Part shown: positions 1 through 7,545 of the stretch, in pieces
Layout: each line of letters opens with the position of its first letter
Numbering within the stretch: position 1 is the first letter of the stretch
Assembly: GCA_046152925.1 (NCBI GenBank)
Contig: JBJXFX010000163.1
Coordinates: forward strand, 1 to 35,313
Origin: CAMAUF01 sp046152925
GTDB lineage: Bacteria > Chloroflexota > Dehalococcoidia > Tepidiformales > Tepidiformaceae
DNA length: 35,313 nt
Direction of reading: 5' to 3'
Notes under the pieces: model-generated
Told to the model about the DNA's origin: nothing
The model's database searches: none
The model's input: the letters and a program-made list of their open reading frames with translations, nothing else
Position numbers and translations under genes: made by a program

Positions 1-2
1 AC

Positions 3-761
3 CTCGACCCCTACCACATGGACCAGATGTACATCGTCAACGACAAGACGATCGAGTGGGATTGCAACTGGAAGGCCTCCGTCGATGCGTTCAACGAGGT
101 CTATCACGTCCAGGGCATCCACCCGCAGCTCCTCCAGTCGCTCGACGACATGAACGTCCAAATCGACCTCTTCGAGAAGCACAACCGGTACCTCGTGCCG
201 TTCGGCCTCGTCAGCCCCCGTTACCCCGACCAAGACGAGATTACCGTCCCGCTCCAGATGATGATGAAGCGAGCGGGCCTCGACCCGGAGACGTTCGACG
301 GGAATATGGCCGATGTCCGTCCCGCGCTCCAGATCGCCTCGCGCGAACACAACGCGAAGATGGGCATCGACGTCTCGGACCTGAACGACGACCAGATGAC
401 GGACGACTACCACTACTACATCTTCCCGAGCCTCACCTTCAACACGCACGCGACGGGCTTCGGCCTCTTCCGCCAGCGGCCGCATCCCTCAGGCGACCCG
501 AATAAGATGCTCTTCGACCTCCAGAGCTACACCCGGATTCCCGCTGGCGCCGCCGCACCTGCCCGGCCGGAACACGAGGAGTACAAGCACGGAGACATCT
601 CACTCGGCCTCGTCCTCGACCAGGACGCCTACAACCTCCCGATGGTCCAGCGGGGCATGAACAGCCGCGCCTACCCAGGCCTCTGGATCAACTACCGCGA
701 GCGCCGGCTTCGCCACATGCACCGGGTGCTCGACGGCTATCTGGACGCGCCCGACCGGTAG
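3..761 (+). CDS. Rieske ring-hydroxylating oxygenase, alpha subunit (5' partial)
   Basis: The frame is open to the window edge, so this is the C-terminal part of a longer gene; the first ATG in view (18) is internal. The protein carries the mononuclear non-heme iron site of Rieske oxygenase alpha subunits: the motif EVYHVQGIHP supplies two His ligands (codons at 105-107 and 120-122), and a later LDQDAYNLPMVQRG stretch is where the third, Asp, ligand normally lies. The N-terminal Rieske [2Fe-2S] domain is outside the window. The family inserts O2 into aromatic or other hydrophobic substrates using electrons from a ferredoxin; the Rieske ferredoxin at 5737 is a possible partner, though it is 5 kb away. 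Substrate cannot be told from the sequence. Family confidence is high. Confidence 0.88.
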   Translation, partial: LDPYHMDQMYIVNDKTIEWDCNWKASVDAFNEVYHVQGIHPQLLQSLDDMNVQIDLFEKHNRYLVPFGLVSPRYPDQDEITVPLQMMMKRAGLDPETFDGNMADVRPALQIASREHNAKMGIDVSDLNDDQMTDDYHYYIFPSLTFNTHATGFGLFRQRPHPSGDPNKMLFDLQSYTRIPAGAAAPARPEHEEYKHGDISLGLVLDQDAYNLPMVQRGMNSRAYPGLWINYRERRLRHMHRVLDGYLDAPDR

Positions 762-787
762 GCCTCCGCAGAGTACCATCGTCGACG

Positions 788-817
788 GGGCGGGTTGCTC
801 AGCAGCCCGCCCTGTTT
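788..817 (+). terminator. Candidate terminator after the Rieske oxygenase
   Basis: Seven-base arms GGGCGGG (788-794) and CCCGCCC (806-812) can pair around a loop that is itself partly self-complementary (TGCT/AGCA). The following bases, TGTTTCA, are only weakly T-rich. It lies between the oxygenase stop and the amidase Shine-Dalgarno sequence, so it could end one transcript or act as a processing hairpin within one. Confidence 0.4.
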
Positions 818-838
818 CATTGCGACCAGGAGGGCACG

Positions 839-2254
839 ATGGAGACCTATCGCCAACACGACGCCACGGGACTTGCCGAACTCGTTTCGCGCGGCGACGC
901 CACGCCGCGAGATCTGGTTGACGCCGCCATCGGGCAAGCTCAACGGCTCAACCCCCGCCTCAATGCCATCATCTGGGACCGTTTCGAGGACGCCCGGCGC
1001 GAAGCGAACGGGCCGCTCCCGGAAGGCCCTTTTCGAGGGGTCCCCTTCCTCCTCAAAGACATCGGGGCGAACCAAGCCGGCCTCCCGTATTACGCGGGCA
1101 CGAGACCGCTCAAGGAAGCTCGGGCCACGGCCACAGACGACACCGTCTTGGGCGCCCGTTTCCGCGCAGCCGGACTCATCACCCTGGGGAAGACCAACCT
1201 GCCGGAGCTTGGCACAACCCCCACCACCCAGCCCCTCTCGTTCGGTCCCACGAACAACCCGTGGGACCTGACGCGCTCGCCGTCAGGATCGAGCGGCGGG
1301 TCGGCCGCGGCGGTCGCGGCCGGGATCGTGCCGATCGCCCACGCCAACGATGGAGGCGGGTCGACCCGCCTCCCGGCGGCCTGGTGCGGTCTCGTAGGCC
1401 TGAAACCGTCCCGCGGACGCATGCCGAACCCCACCAACATCAATCGCAATGGCGCGGAATTGGCCGTGACGCGCACAGTCCGCGATACGGCCGCAATCCT
1501 CGACGCCACCCACGGCGCGACACCGGCCGACCTGTACCAGGCGCCGCCGCCCGCGCGCAGCTACCGCGATGAAGTCGGTCGTGATCCAGGGACTCTCCGT
1601 ATCGCCCTGATCACCGACGGCGGCGGCGTGGACGTTGACCCCGAATGCGTCGAAGCAGCTGAGACCACCGCCCGGCTCTTGCAACAGCTCGGTCACGAGG
1701 TCGAGCCGATCGACAGCGGCCCCCTCTTCGGCGGAGGCGGCGAGATCAACGGACGCCTCTGGATGGCCGGGATCACGCGCCGGATCGACGCCATCGCGGC
1801 ACAGCTTGGCCGGGAAGCGCACGACGGTGACTTCGAACCATACAATTGGAGCGCCGCAGAACGCGGCCGCCGGATAACAGCGTCCGAGTGGACAGAGGCC
1901 CAAGAGGTCCAACAGGCGTGGTCGGCACGAGTGATTGCCGCCTTCAGCGCCTTCGACCTCATCCTCACGCCCACGGCGGGCTGCCCGCCGATGCGCACGG
2001 CCGACCTCGAACCCGACCCTGAGCGTCCCTGGAAGATGGGCCGGACCTACGGCCTCATCGGGCGCTTCACCCTCCCGTTCAACGTCACCGGACAGCCCGC
2101 GATCTCACTTCCGCTCCATTGGACGTCCGATGGCCTGCCGGTCGGCGTGCAATTGGTCGGCCAGATGTTCCGCGAGGACCTGCTCATCCGCGTCGCCTCG
2201 CTTCTCGAAGAGGCGATGCCGTGGCGTCACTGGCTGCCGGCGGATGTGGGGTAA
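839..2254 (+). CDS. Amidase signature family amidohydrolase
   Basis: 471-residue member of the amidase signature (AS) family, enzymes that hydrolyse amide bonds with a Ser-cisSer-Lys triad. Visible elements: catalytic Lys in FLLKDIGA (K73), the Gly/Ser-rich stretch SPSGSSGGSAAA (cis-Ser about 151), and DGGGSTRLPA with the nucleophile at about S175. It is full length for the family and has no signal peptide, so cytoplasmic. The start ATG at 839 has an AGGAGG-like Shine-Dalgarno about 8 bases upstream. The GatA role (glutamyl-tRNA amidotransferase) is unlikely because gatB/gatC are not adjacent and the sequence around the triad looks like the generic amide-hydrolase branch. It sits between a Rieske oxygenase and a toxin-antitoxin pair, so a catabolic role is plausible but not shown. 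Confidence 0.9.
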   Translation: METYRQHDATGLAELVSRGDATPRDLVDAAIGQAQRLNPRLNAIIWDRFEDARREANGPLPEGPFRGVPFLLKDIGANQAGLPYYAGTRPLKEARATATDDTVLGARFRAAGLITLGKTNLPELGTTPTTQPLSFGPTNNPWDLTRSPSGSSGGSAAAVAAGIVPIAHANDGGGSTRLPAAWCGLVGLKPSRGRMPNPTNINRNGAELAVTRTVRDTAAILDATHGATPADLYQAPPPARSYRDEVGRDPGTLRIALITDGGGVDVDPECVEAAETTARLLQQLGHEVEPIDSGPLFGGGGEINGRLWMAGITRRIDAIAAQLGREAHDGDFEPYNWSAAERGRRITASEWTEAQEVQQAWSARVIAAFSAFDLILTPTAGCPPMRTADLEPDPERPWKMGRTYGLIGRFTLPFNVTGQPAISLPLHWTSDGLPVGVQLVGQMFREDLLIRVASLLEEAMPWRHWLPADVG

Positions 2255-2285
2255 CAGCCGGTTTCAGCCCTAGCCCGTGCCCTGA

Positions 2286-2729
2286 TCACCGTCCGGCGTC
2301 CCTGACCCCGGCCCATTCGCTCAACACGACCGCACGCAGCTCGTACTTCGCCCCGCGAAGGCGGCCAACGAGGCGAGCGTCGGCAGTGACAACGTCGGCG
2401 CCGAGCACCTCGGCGAGAGCAAGATAAGCGGCGTCGTAAACCGTAGTCCCAGTCTCCAGCGCGATCTCGACCGCGCGCCGGTCGAGCAGCGCTGTCGGAT
2501 GCCAATGCACCTCGCTGGCAAGTAACAAGTTGAGCAACCCCGGCACTTCAACCGGGTCGAGGCCCTTCCGCCGCACCGCCATCACGAGCGCATTGGCAAC
2601 TTCGAGCCGAAGAAACGAAGGCGCATGAAGCGCCACCTGCGAGTCCACCAACGTCTCGGCGAGGTTCGACCCATCCTCGTCGATGAGCCACTTAAGGCTG
2701 ACGCTCGCGTCGACAACTACAGGCGTCAC
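2286..2729 (-). CDS. vapC: PIN-domain ribonuclease toxin (VapC/FitB type)
   Basis: 147-residue PIN-domain protein. The four acidic residues expected for the Mg2+-binding nuclease centre are visible: D7 (VVVDASVSLKW), E43 (RLEVANAL), D99 (VYDAAYLALAE) and D117 (VVTADARLV). Family members are sequence-specific RNases, often cutting tRNA or rRNA, held inactive by the partner antitoxin. The start is a GTG at 2729 that overlaps the stop of the antitoxin gene (GTGA), so the two are translationally coupled. Length and residues look intact, suggesting an active toxin. It is convergent with the amidase gene. The gene symbol is by family; FitB would be equally acceptable. Confidence 0.88.
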   Translation of the reverse strand: MTPVVVDASVSLKWLIDEDGSNLAETLVDSQVALHAPSFLRLEVANALVMAVRRKGLDPVEVPGLLNLLLASEVHWHPTALLDRRAVEIALETGTTVYDAAYLALAEVLGADVVTADARLVGRLRGAKYELRAVVLSEWAGVRDAGR

Positions 2730-3019
2730 CGCTCACGGCCCATCCTGACGAGGTCCACGCCCGTTGGCCCACCGAGGTGTCCGATCCGAGCTCGCACTGC
2801 CCGTGTCGCTGCGATGAACGCAGTCTGGCCCTTGTCCCGTGAAGGCAGGCGCTCTCCGGCCCAGACCTCCCCTTCGGAACTGGCGAGCGGCATATCAGTC
2901 GCGGCGCGCTTCAGAATCTCACTTACCTCGGCGTCCAGCGTCCGGCCGTTGCACTCCGCAAGGTGCTCGATGGCGCGGACAAGCCGCTCGTCAAGATCCC
3001 GGACCACGATCTCGGCCAT
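2726..3019 (-). CDS. vapB: Ribbon-helix-helix antitoxin (FitA/VapB type)
   Basis: 97 residues. The N-terminal 45 residues look like a FitA-type ribbon-helix-helix domain: a short beta strand (EIVVRDLDERLVR) followed by two helices ending AEVSEILKRAA. In this family RHH dimers bind operator DNA at their own promoter and the C-terminal tail wraps the PIN toxin. The ATG at 3019 has a GGAGG Shine-Dalgarno 6 bases upstream. The gene lies only 27 bases after the stop of the flavoprotein gene on the same strand, so it may be co-transcribed with it as well as using its own promoter, which would then lie inside the flavoprotein gene. Confidence 0.85.
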   Translation of the reverse strand: MAEIVVRDLDERLVRAIEHLAECNGRTLDAEVSEILKRAATDMPLASSEGEVWAGERLPSRDKGQTAFIAATRAVRARIGHLGGPTGVDLVRMGRER

Positions 3020-3046
3020 TGGAGCCTCCGCTGACCATCGTACTGT

Positions 3047-4423
3047 TCAGCGGTCGGGGCTGGCGAGCGCCTCCTTGGCCGCATTTGCGCCGGCAACCCG
3101 ACCAAAGGTCACCGCCGGGCCATACGACCCGCCGCCTCCGATGTAGATGTCGCCGTGGAAGGTCCCAACGGTCTCGCCGGCCGCGTAGAGGCCAGCGATC
3201 GCGCGCTCGTCGCCGCCAATCACGCGCGCCTCCGGGTCGATGCGGAGGCCTGTGCCCGTCCACGCGATGATCGCGGGCCGGATTTCGACCGCGTAGAACG
3301 GCGGCGTCGCAATTGGCTTCAGCCACTTCGGGTCCTTGAAGAACGACGAGTCCTTGCCAGCGGCGCAATCGGCGTTGTACTTCTCCAGGGTGCCTTCGAG
3401 AGCGCGCGGATTGATTTTCGCCTGGGCGGCAAGGTCTTTGATCGTGTGCGCGCGGATAATCCGGCCCTCGTCCGCTCGCGCTTGGAGGTTATCGGCGTTG
3501 AAGCTCGGGCCGTGCGCCGCGGCCTGGCGCAGCGGCTCATCGAAGATCGCGTACCCCAGGCCGCCGTTCCGCTTGAACAGGCCGGCCGAGACCGTGTAGG
3601 GCACCGTCTCGGCGCAGAACCGGCGTCCTTCGCGGCTGACCAGCATCGTCCAAGGAGCGGCCGAAACCTCAAGATCGCGCGCGAAGCCCGGCGTGAGGAG
3701 CAAGAGACCGCGGTTGTGGCCAGCGATCGTGCCCCCCACGCTCTCTCCGAGGACGAGGCCGTCGCCCATCGCCTTGGGCCCAGAGATGGCCCACGCCCAG
3801 TCGCCGCCCATCTGGGAGTCCGGCCAGTACTTCGCCAGAAACTCCTTGTTATGTCCGAATCCGCCCGAAGCGATGATCACGACGGGCGCCCGGATCTCCT
3901 CGCCGCCAGCCTTCACGCCAGCGATGAGCCCCTCCTCGTTCGTCACGAGTCCTTCCGCCGGGGTCATCAACGCGAGGTCGATGTTTCGCTTGATCCGCTC
4001 CGCATCCAGCACTTTCACGACCGCGAGCCCTTCGCCTTCGGGTGGATGGCCACGCGGGACGGTGTCGATGCCCGAGATATAGACGCGCTCTGGTTTGTAG
4101 ACGACACCCAGCTCCCGCAACCACTCGAACGTGGGCGTCGCGAGGTCGCAGTAGCGGCGTGCAACGGCGGGCTCGATCTTCCACTGGTTGAGCGTCATGA
4201 AGTAGCTGAACATCGCGTCCGGCGTGTCGTCCGACACACCCGACGCCTTCTGGACGCTTGTGCCGGCGGCGTAGAAATGCCCCCCCGAAAGCCGGGAGGA
4301 CCCGCCCACGATGTTGTCGGCTTCCAGGACGAGGACGCGTGCCCCCTCGTCGTGCGCCGTCACAGCGGCCGCCAGGCCCGCCGCCCCCGAGCCAATCACC
4401 ACCACGTCGTAATCGCGAGCCAT
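3047..4423 (-). CDS. FAD-dependent oxidoreductase, fumarate reductase/ketosteroid dehydrogenase-like
   Basis: 458-residue flavoprotein of the FAD_binding_2 type. The N-terminus has a dinucleotide-binding fold (VVVIGSGAAGLAAA, then an acidic residue ending strand 2 in LVLEAD), followed by GGSSRLSGG; the C-terminus has the FAD-contacting GLYAAGETVG and a Gly-rich IGGGGSYGPA loop. Family members dehydrogenate or reduce C=C bonds next to carbonyls (fumarate, 3-ketosteroids, tricarballylate). No Tat or Sec signal is seen, so cytoplasmic. The frame extends to a GTG at 4435, but the only good Shine-Dalgarno (GGAGG, about 4428-4434) lies inside that extension and fits the ATG at 4423, which I chose. 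It follows the ThuA-like gene on the same strand. Substrate unknown. Confidence 0.85.
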   Translation of the reverse strand: MARDYDVVVIGSGAAGLAAAVTAHDEGARVLVLEADNIVGGSSRLSGGHFYAAGTSVQKASGVSDDTPDAMFSYFMTLNQWKIEPAVARRYCDLATPTFEWLRELGVVYKPERVYISGIDTVPRGHPPEGEGLAVVKVLDAERIKRNIDLALMTPAEGLVTNEEGLIAGVKAGGEEIRAPVVIIASGGFGHNKEFLAKYWPDSQMGGDWAWAISGPKAMGDGLVLGESVGGTIAGHNRGLLLLTPGFARDLEVSAAPWTMLVSREGRRFCAETVPYTVSAGLFKRNGGLGYAIFDEPLRQAAAHGPSFNADNLQARADEGRIIRAHTIKDLAAQAKINPRALEGTLEKYNADCAAGKDSSFFKDPKWLKPIATPPFYAVEIRPAIIAWTGTGLRIDPEARVIGGDERAIAGLYAAGETVGTFHGDIYIGGGGSYGPAVTFGRVAGANAAKEALASPDR

Positions 4424-4445
4424 GGCGCCCTCCACAAAGTGTCGG

Positions 4446-4476
4446 GCCCGCCTGCCCCGGCGCGGGGCAGGCGGGC
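4446..4476. other. Perfect 13-bp intercistronic hairpin
   Basis: Arms GCCCGCCTGCCCC (4446-4458) and its exact reverse complement (4464-4476) flank a 5-base loop. It lies between the ThuA-like and flavoprotein genes, both on the minus strand. No T-run follows on either strand, so it is not a textbook Rho-independent terminator; an mRNA-stabilising or transcription-attenuating hairpin, or a REP-like element, are alternatives. Confidence 0.6.
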
Positions 4477-4505
4477 TGCAAGGTTCAACAGGCGTTTGCC
4501 AATCC

Positions 4506-5594
4506 TTAGGCCGTTGCCAGGCGCCAGCCGCGGGTGTCGAGCTTCTGGTTGACGAGCATGGGGTGGCAGTTGCCGCAGAGCGGTCCCGTCAGGGAGGCCG
4601 CGCCAGACTTGGCCACCGTGTGCATCATGAACTCGCCGCCGTACCGTTCGACGCCGTCCTTATGACAGAAGAGGCAGCGCCGGCCGTCGCTGGCCTTCGG
4701 CTCCGCCCATTCCCAGGGCCAGGTCTGCTTCTTCGCCGTGACGGTCACGGTCTCCTTGGGGTCGACGGCCTTACCGGCGTTGCGGTCGCGCGCCCACTGG
4801 CGTGCTTCGTCGGAGCCGACCCACTTGATCGCGTTGGAAAGGAGCGTCCGGTACGCCGGGTTGTTGTAGCTCGTCGGCACGTCGCCTGCCTGGATGTAGA
4901 CAACTGGGCTGTTCTTGTAGTTCTTCGCCCAGCAAACCATGTTGCTCGCCGGCGGATGCTTCCAGTCGTCGCGGTTGAACATCTTCCCATTCCCAACCAC
5001 CTGGTAGGGCGAGAAGAAGTTGTCGTCGGTGAAGTCAAAGTCGCTCCGGATGAGCGGCACGACCTCGTCTTCGAAGTACGGCGCGAGGTAGAGCTCGTCC
5101 TGGAGCGCAAAGCGCGGCGGCAGCCCCTGGGTGATCGGGTGGTCCGGGTTCGTGACCACGTAGGTGCTCTCGACGCCGAGCAGGTAGCCCGAGTCGGGCC
5201 AGAACTGGCCGCGGAGCATGCCAGGGTAGTAGAGGAAGCGGCCGCCGACGATGTTGGCGTACTCGTCCCAGTCCGGCCACGAGCAGGCGTGGTGATGGAT
5301 GAAGACGAAGCCGTGCGTGCCGCGCTCCATCAGGTCGAGGATGTCGTGCTTGAACTCCTCGGGGACGAGCGGGGCCGGGTCGCCCGCCTTGCGGCCGAAG
5401 CCCACGCCCTGCATCGAATAATCCACGATCACGTTGTAGGGCTTCGCGTTCTCGTACTTGTAAAAGAGTTGGCTGGCCGGGGCCTCCACGTGCGTCCAGG
5501 CGACGCCGTCCTTCATGAATGAGTCCATCATGTCGAAGAACGGGCCGCGCTGGAACGGGTGGCCCTTGCTCGCCAGCAAGACGTTCACGGGCAT
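4506..5594 (-). CDS. ThuA-domain (class I amidotransferase-like) protein with two C-terminal CxxCH motifs
   Basis: 362 residues. Residues about 1-260 resemble ThuA/trehalose-utilisation-type domains, a glutamine-amidotransferase-like fold: a buried strand and loop GTHGFVFIHHHACSWPDWDEY, then YANIVGG, a late TNPDHPITQGLP segment, and VVYIQAGD near the end of the domain. Residues 300-362 carry CLFCH (307-311) and CGNCH (340-344), the spacing of c-type haem attachment sites. There is no signal peptide, so covalent haem attachment in the periplasm would need an unusual route; the four Cys could instead form a zinc site. GGAGG precedes the ATG at 5594. It probably shares a transcript with the flavoprotein downstream and is divergent from the Rieske/P450 pair. 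Catalytic role unknown. Confidence 0.72.
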   Translation of the reverse strand: MPVNVLLASKGHPFQRGPFFDMMDSFMKDGVAWTHVEAPASQLFYKYENAKPYNVIVDYSMQGVGFGRKAGDPAPLVPEEFKHDILDLMERGTHGFVFIHHHACSWPDWDEYANIVGGRFLYYPGMLRGQFWPDSGYLLGVESTYVVTNPDHPITQGLPPRFALQDELYLAPYFEDEVVPLIRSDFDFTDDNFFSPYQVVGNGKMFNRDDWKHPPASNMVCWAKNYKNSPVVYIQAGDVPTSYNNPAYRTLLSNAIKWVGSDEARQWARDRNAGKAVDPKETVTVTAKKQTWPWEWAEPKASDGRRCLFCHKDGVERYGGEFMMHTVAKSGAASLTGPLCGNCHPMLVNQKLDTRGWRLATA

Positions 5595-5624
5595 GGGTTC
5601 TGCCTCCTTCGGGTGTACAGGCGC

Positions 5625-5630
5625 ATTCTA
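5625..5630 (-). promoter_or_regulatory. Putative -10 box for the ThuA-like gene
   Basis: On the minus strand the bases read TAGAAT, five of six matches to TATAAT, about 31 bases before the start codon. A convincing -35 was not found at 16-18 bases; the palindrome at 5641-5656 lies in the -35 zone. Confidence 0.4.
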
Positions 5631-5640
5631 CGCCGACTTC

Positions 5641-5656
5641 CTGGCCGTTTGGCCAG
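5641..5656. promoter_or_regulatory. Operator-like palindrome in divergent intergenic region
   Basis: CTGGCC-GTTT-GGCCAG is a perfect 6+6 inverted repeat in the 142-base gap between the divergent ThuA-like and Rieske ferredoxin genes. It overlaps the -35 zone of both putative promoters (minus-strand -10 at 5625-5630; plus-strand -10 at 5674-5679), the position expected for a repressor or activator that controls both directions. No regulator gene is next to it. Confidence 0.45.
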
Positions 5657-5679
5657 TCCTCGGGCGAAGATCGTATGCT
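5649..5679 (+). promoter_or_regulatory. Putative promoter for the Rieske ferredoxin-P450 pair
   Basis: TTGGCC (5649-5654) and TATGCT (5674-5679) with a 19-base spacer, a weak sigma70-like match, about 57 bases before the ATG at 5737. The -35 lies in the right half of the palindrome. Confidence 0.35.
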
Positions 5680-5736
5680 TACGCCGAACACATACCGGCC
5701 GGCTGCCCCGGCCGCCCCTGATGGAGACGCCCTACG

Positions 5737-6123
5737 ATGGCCGAAGGCACTTGGATCACGCTCGGTCCCGCTTCCGAGATCCCGGTTGGCAAGTCCAAGG
5801 ACTACGAGGTGGGCGACCACCACATCCTCGTCGCGAACGTGAACGGCGCCTTCTATGCCGTCGAAGACCGGTGTAGCCACGACGACGCCCCGCTTGCCGA
5901 CGGCAAGGTCATGATGCGGACCTGCGAGCTCGAGTGCCCGCGCCACGGGGCTCGCTTCGACCTCAAGACCGGCCGGGCCAAGTCCCTCCCTGCCTTCAAC
6001 GCCATCGTCAGCTACAAGCTCCGCACGACGGACGAAGGCGTCCTCGAAGCCAACACCGATGTCGAAAAACCTGAAGAACGCCACGAAGACCCACGCGGCA
6101 TCGGTTTCGGCTTCAGCCTGTAG
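5737..6123 (+). CDS. Rieske [2Fe-2S] ferredoxin
   Basis: 128-residue soluble Rieske ferredoxin. The cluster ligands are CSH (C46, H48) and CPRH (C67, H70), the arrangement of ferredoxins that pass electrons to ring-hydroxylating oxygenases. The C-terminal 25 residues are an acidic, proline-containing tail beyond the Rieske fold. The start ATG at 5737 follows a weak TGGAGA Shine-Dalgarno. It is followed after 42 bases by a cytochrome P450 on the same strand and may serve that P450 (Rieske ferredoxin-P450 pairing is less usual than [2Fe-2S] adrenodoxin or [3Fe-4S] types) or the Rieske oxygenase at the window start. A SufBCD-associated or NirD-like role is less likely from context. Confidence 0.88.
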   Translation: MAEGTWITLGPASEIPVGKSKDYEVGDHHILVANVNGAFYAVEDRCSHDDAPLADGKVMMRTCELECPRHGARFDLKTGRAKSLPAFNAIVSYKLRTTDEGVLEANTDVEKPEERHEDPRGIGFGFSL

Positions 6124-6165
6124 CCTTCCCCCATCAAAGCGACCAGCCGCCAAGGAGCGTGACAG

Positions 6166-7389
6166 ATGACGACCCCATCCCTCGACTACGACGCCCTGGA
6201 GCCGGCAACGTTCCGGGACCCGTATCCGGCCCAGGCCGATGTCCGCCAGGCCGACCCACTGCACTTCTCCGCGAAGTACGGGCACTGGTTGGCGATGACC
6301 TACGAGCTCTGCCATGACATCGCCCGCGACACCGACCGCTGGTCGATGCGCGGCGGTCAGCAAGTAAGCAGCAACCCGCCAGAGGTCGAGGCCGTCCTTC
6401 GCACCGGGATCCCGCGGGTGAACACGCTGCTCACCGCCGACCCGCCGGAGCACACGATGTACCGGAGCCAGATCAACCGCGCCCTTTCGGCGCGGCGGAT
6501 CGCTGCGATGGAGCCCTGGGTCCGCCAGACCGCGAACGAACTCATCGACCACTTCCCCGCGAACGGCGAAGTCGAGTTCGTCCGCGCGTTCAGCTACCCG
6601 TTGCCCGTCTACGTCATCGCCGAGCTTCTAGGCGCGCCCCGGGCGGACGCCGAGAAGTTCAAGAGGTGGTCCGACGACTCGGTGGCCGTGCTTTCGCCCC
6701 ACCTCACGCTCGAAGAACGGGTGCGGTGCACGCAGAGCCAAGTCGAATTCTGGGCGTACCTGGGCGACCAGCTTGAGCAGCGAAAGACGGCGCCAAAGGA
6801 TGACCTGCTCACCGCCCTCGTCGGGGCCCGGTATGACGGTGAGCGGGAGCTCGATATCCCGGAAATGGTGAGCATGTCATCTCAGTTGCTCGGGGCCGGG
6901 CACGAAACCACGACGAAGTTGCTCGGCAGCGCCATGCTGCTCCTGCTCGACCGCCCCGACGAAGTCGAAGCGATCCGCAGTGACCCGGAGCGCGCGATCA
7001 ACGCGGTGGAAGAATGTCTACGGATGGAGGCGCCCGTCCAAGGGCTGTTCCGCACCGCGAAGGTCGACGTCGAAATCGGCGGCAAACTCGTGAAAGCCGG
7101 CGAGCGCGTCCAGTTGCTCTATGCTTCCGCCAACCGAGACGAGTCGCTGTTCTCCTGTCCACAAGAGTTCCACGGCGACCGCTCGAACGCGCGGGACCAT
7201 CTCGCGTTCGGGTCCGGCATCCACTACTGCATCGGCGCGCCGCTGGCGCGGTTGGAGGCGAAGGTCGCGCTTCAACAGCTGTTCACCCGGTTGCCCGGCC
7301 TCCGCATCGACCGCGAGAAGCCCATGCACTACGAACCGCACTACTTCCTGCGCGGCCCCAAGGAACTTCACCTCCGCTGGGATGCGTAG
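6166..7389 (+). CDS. Cytochrome P450
   Basis: 407-residue bacterial class I-type P450, full length and soluble. The I-helix oxygen-activation motif is GAGHETT, the K-helix ExxR is in VEECLRMEAPV, and the haem-binding loop is FGSGIHYCIG with the proximal thiolate Cys355 (codon 7228-7230). Such enzymes hydroxylate small hydrophobic substrates such as terpenes, steroids or fatty acids. A GGAG Shine-Dalgarno precedes ATG 6166. The upstream Rieske ferredoxin is the only nearby electron carrier; no ferredoxin reductase is seen in the window. The ketosteroid-dehydrogenase-like flavoprotein across the divergent promoter would suit a shared terpenoid or steroid pathway, but that is inference. Confidence 0.95.
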   Translation: MTTPSLDYDALEPATFRDPYPAQADVRQADPLHFSAKYGHWLAMTYELCHDIARDTDRWSMRGGQQVSSNPPEVEAVLRTGIPRVNTLLTADPPEHTMYRSQINRALSARRIAAMEPWVRQTANELIDHFPANGEVEFVRAFSYPLPVYVIAELLGAPRADAEKFKRWSDDSVAVLSPHLTLEERVRCTQSQVEFWAYLGDQLEQRKTAPKDDLLTALVGARYDGERELDIPEMVSMSSQLLGAGHETTTKLLGSAMLLLLDRPDEVEAIRSDPERAINAVEECLRMEAPVQGLFRTAKVDVEIGGKLVKAGERVQLLYASANRDESLFSCPQEFHGDRSNARDHLAFGSGIHYCIGAPLARLEAKVALQQLFTRLPGLRIDREKPMHYEPHYFLRGPKELHLRWDA

Positions 7390-7432
7390 CCCCCAGAATG
7401 GGGGGAGGCCGGACGTGGGAACGACCGGCCTC
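7390..7432 (+). terminator. Tandem hairpins after the P450 gene
   Basis: Two adjacent inverted repeats: CCCCC/GGGGG around AGAATG (7390-7405), then GAGGCCGG (7405-7412) and CCGGCCTC (7425-7432) around a 12-base loop. No T-run follows. It lies in the convergent gap between the P450 and the VC0807-like gene and could act as a bidirectional termination or 3'-stabilising structure. The rest of the gap, 7433-7545, shows nothing recognisable. Confidence 0.45.
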
Positions 7433-7545
7433 CGCAGGGGGGAACAGCGAGAACCTTGGCCGAGCGGCCGTTAGTTCATGCGCGGCGAACAGTAAGCCTT
7501 GGGCTAGCCAGTCGTCAAGCGTTGAATCGGTGTTTGTAGGGACGA

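Noticed and set aside
3155..4552. 465-codon ORF on the + strand antisense to the flavoprotein gene
   Set aside because: GC-rich shadow; composition Arg/Val/Asp-biased without recognisable motifs, while the minus strand encodes a clear FAD enzyme.
5035..6552. 505-codon minus-strand ORF spanning ThuA, Rieske ferredoxin and P450
   Set aside because: It crosses three well-supported genes and an intergenic region, and its sequence is low-complexity shadow translation.
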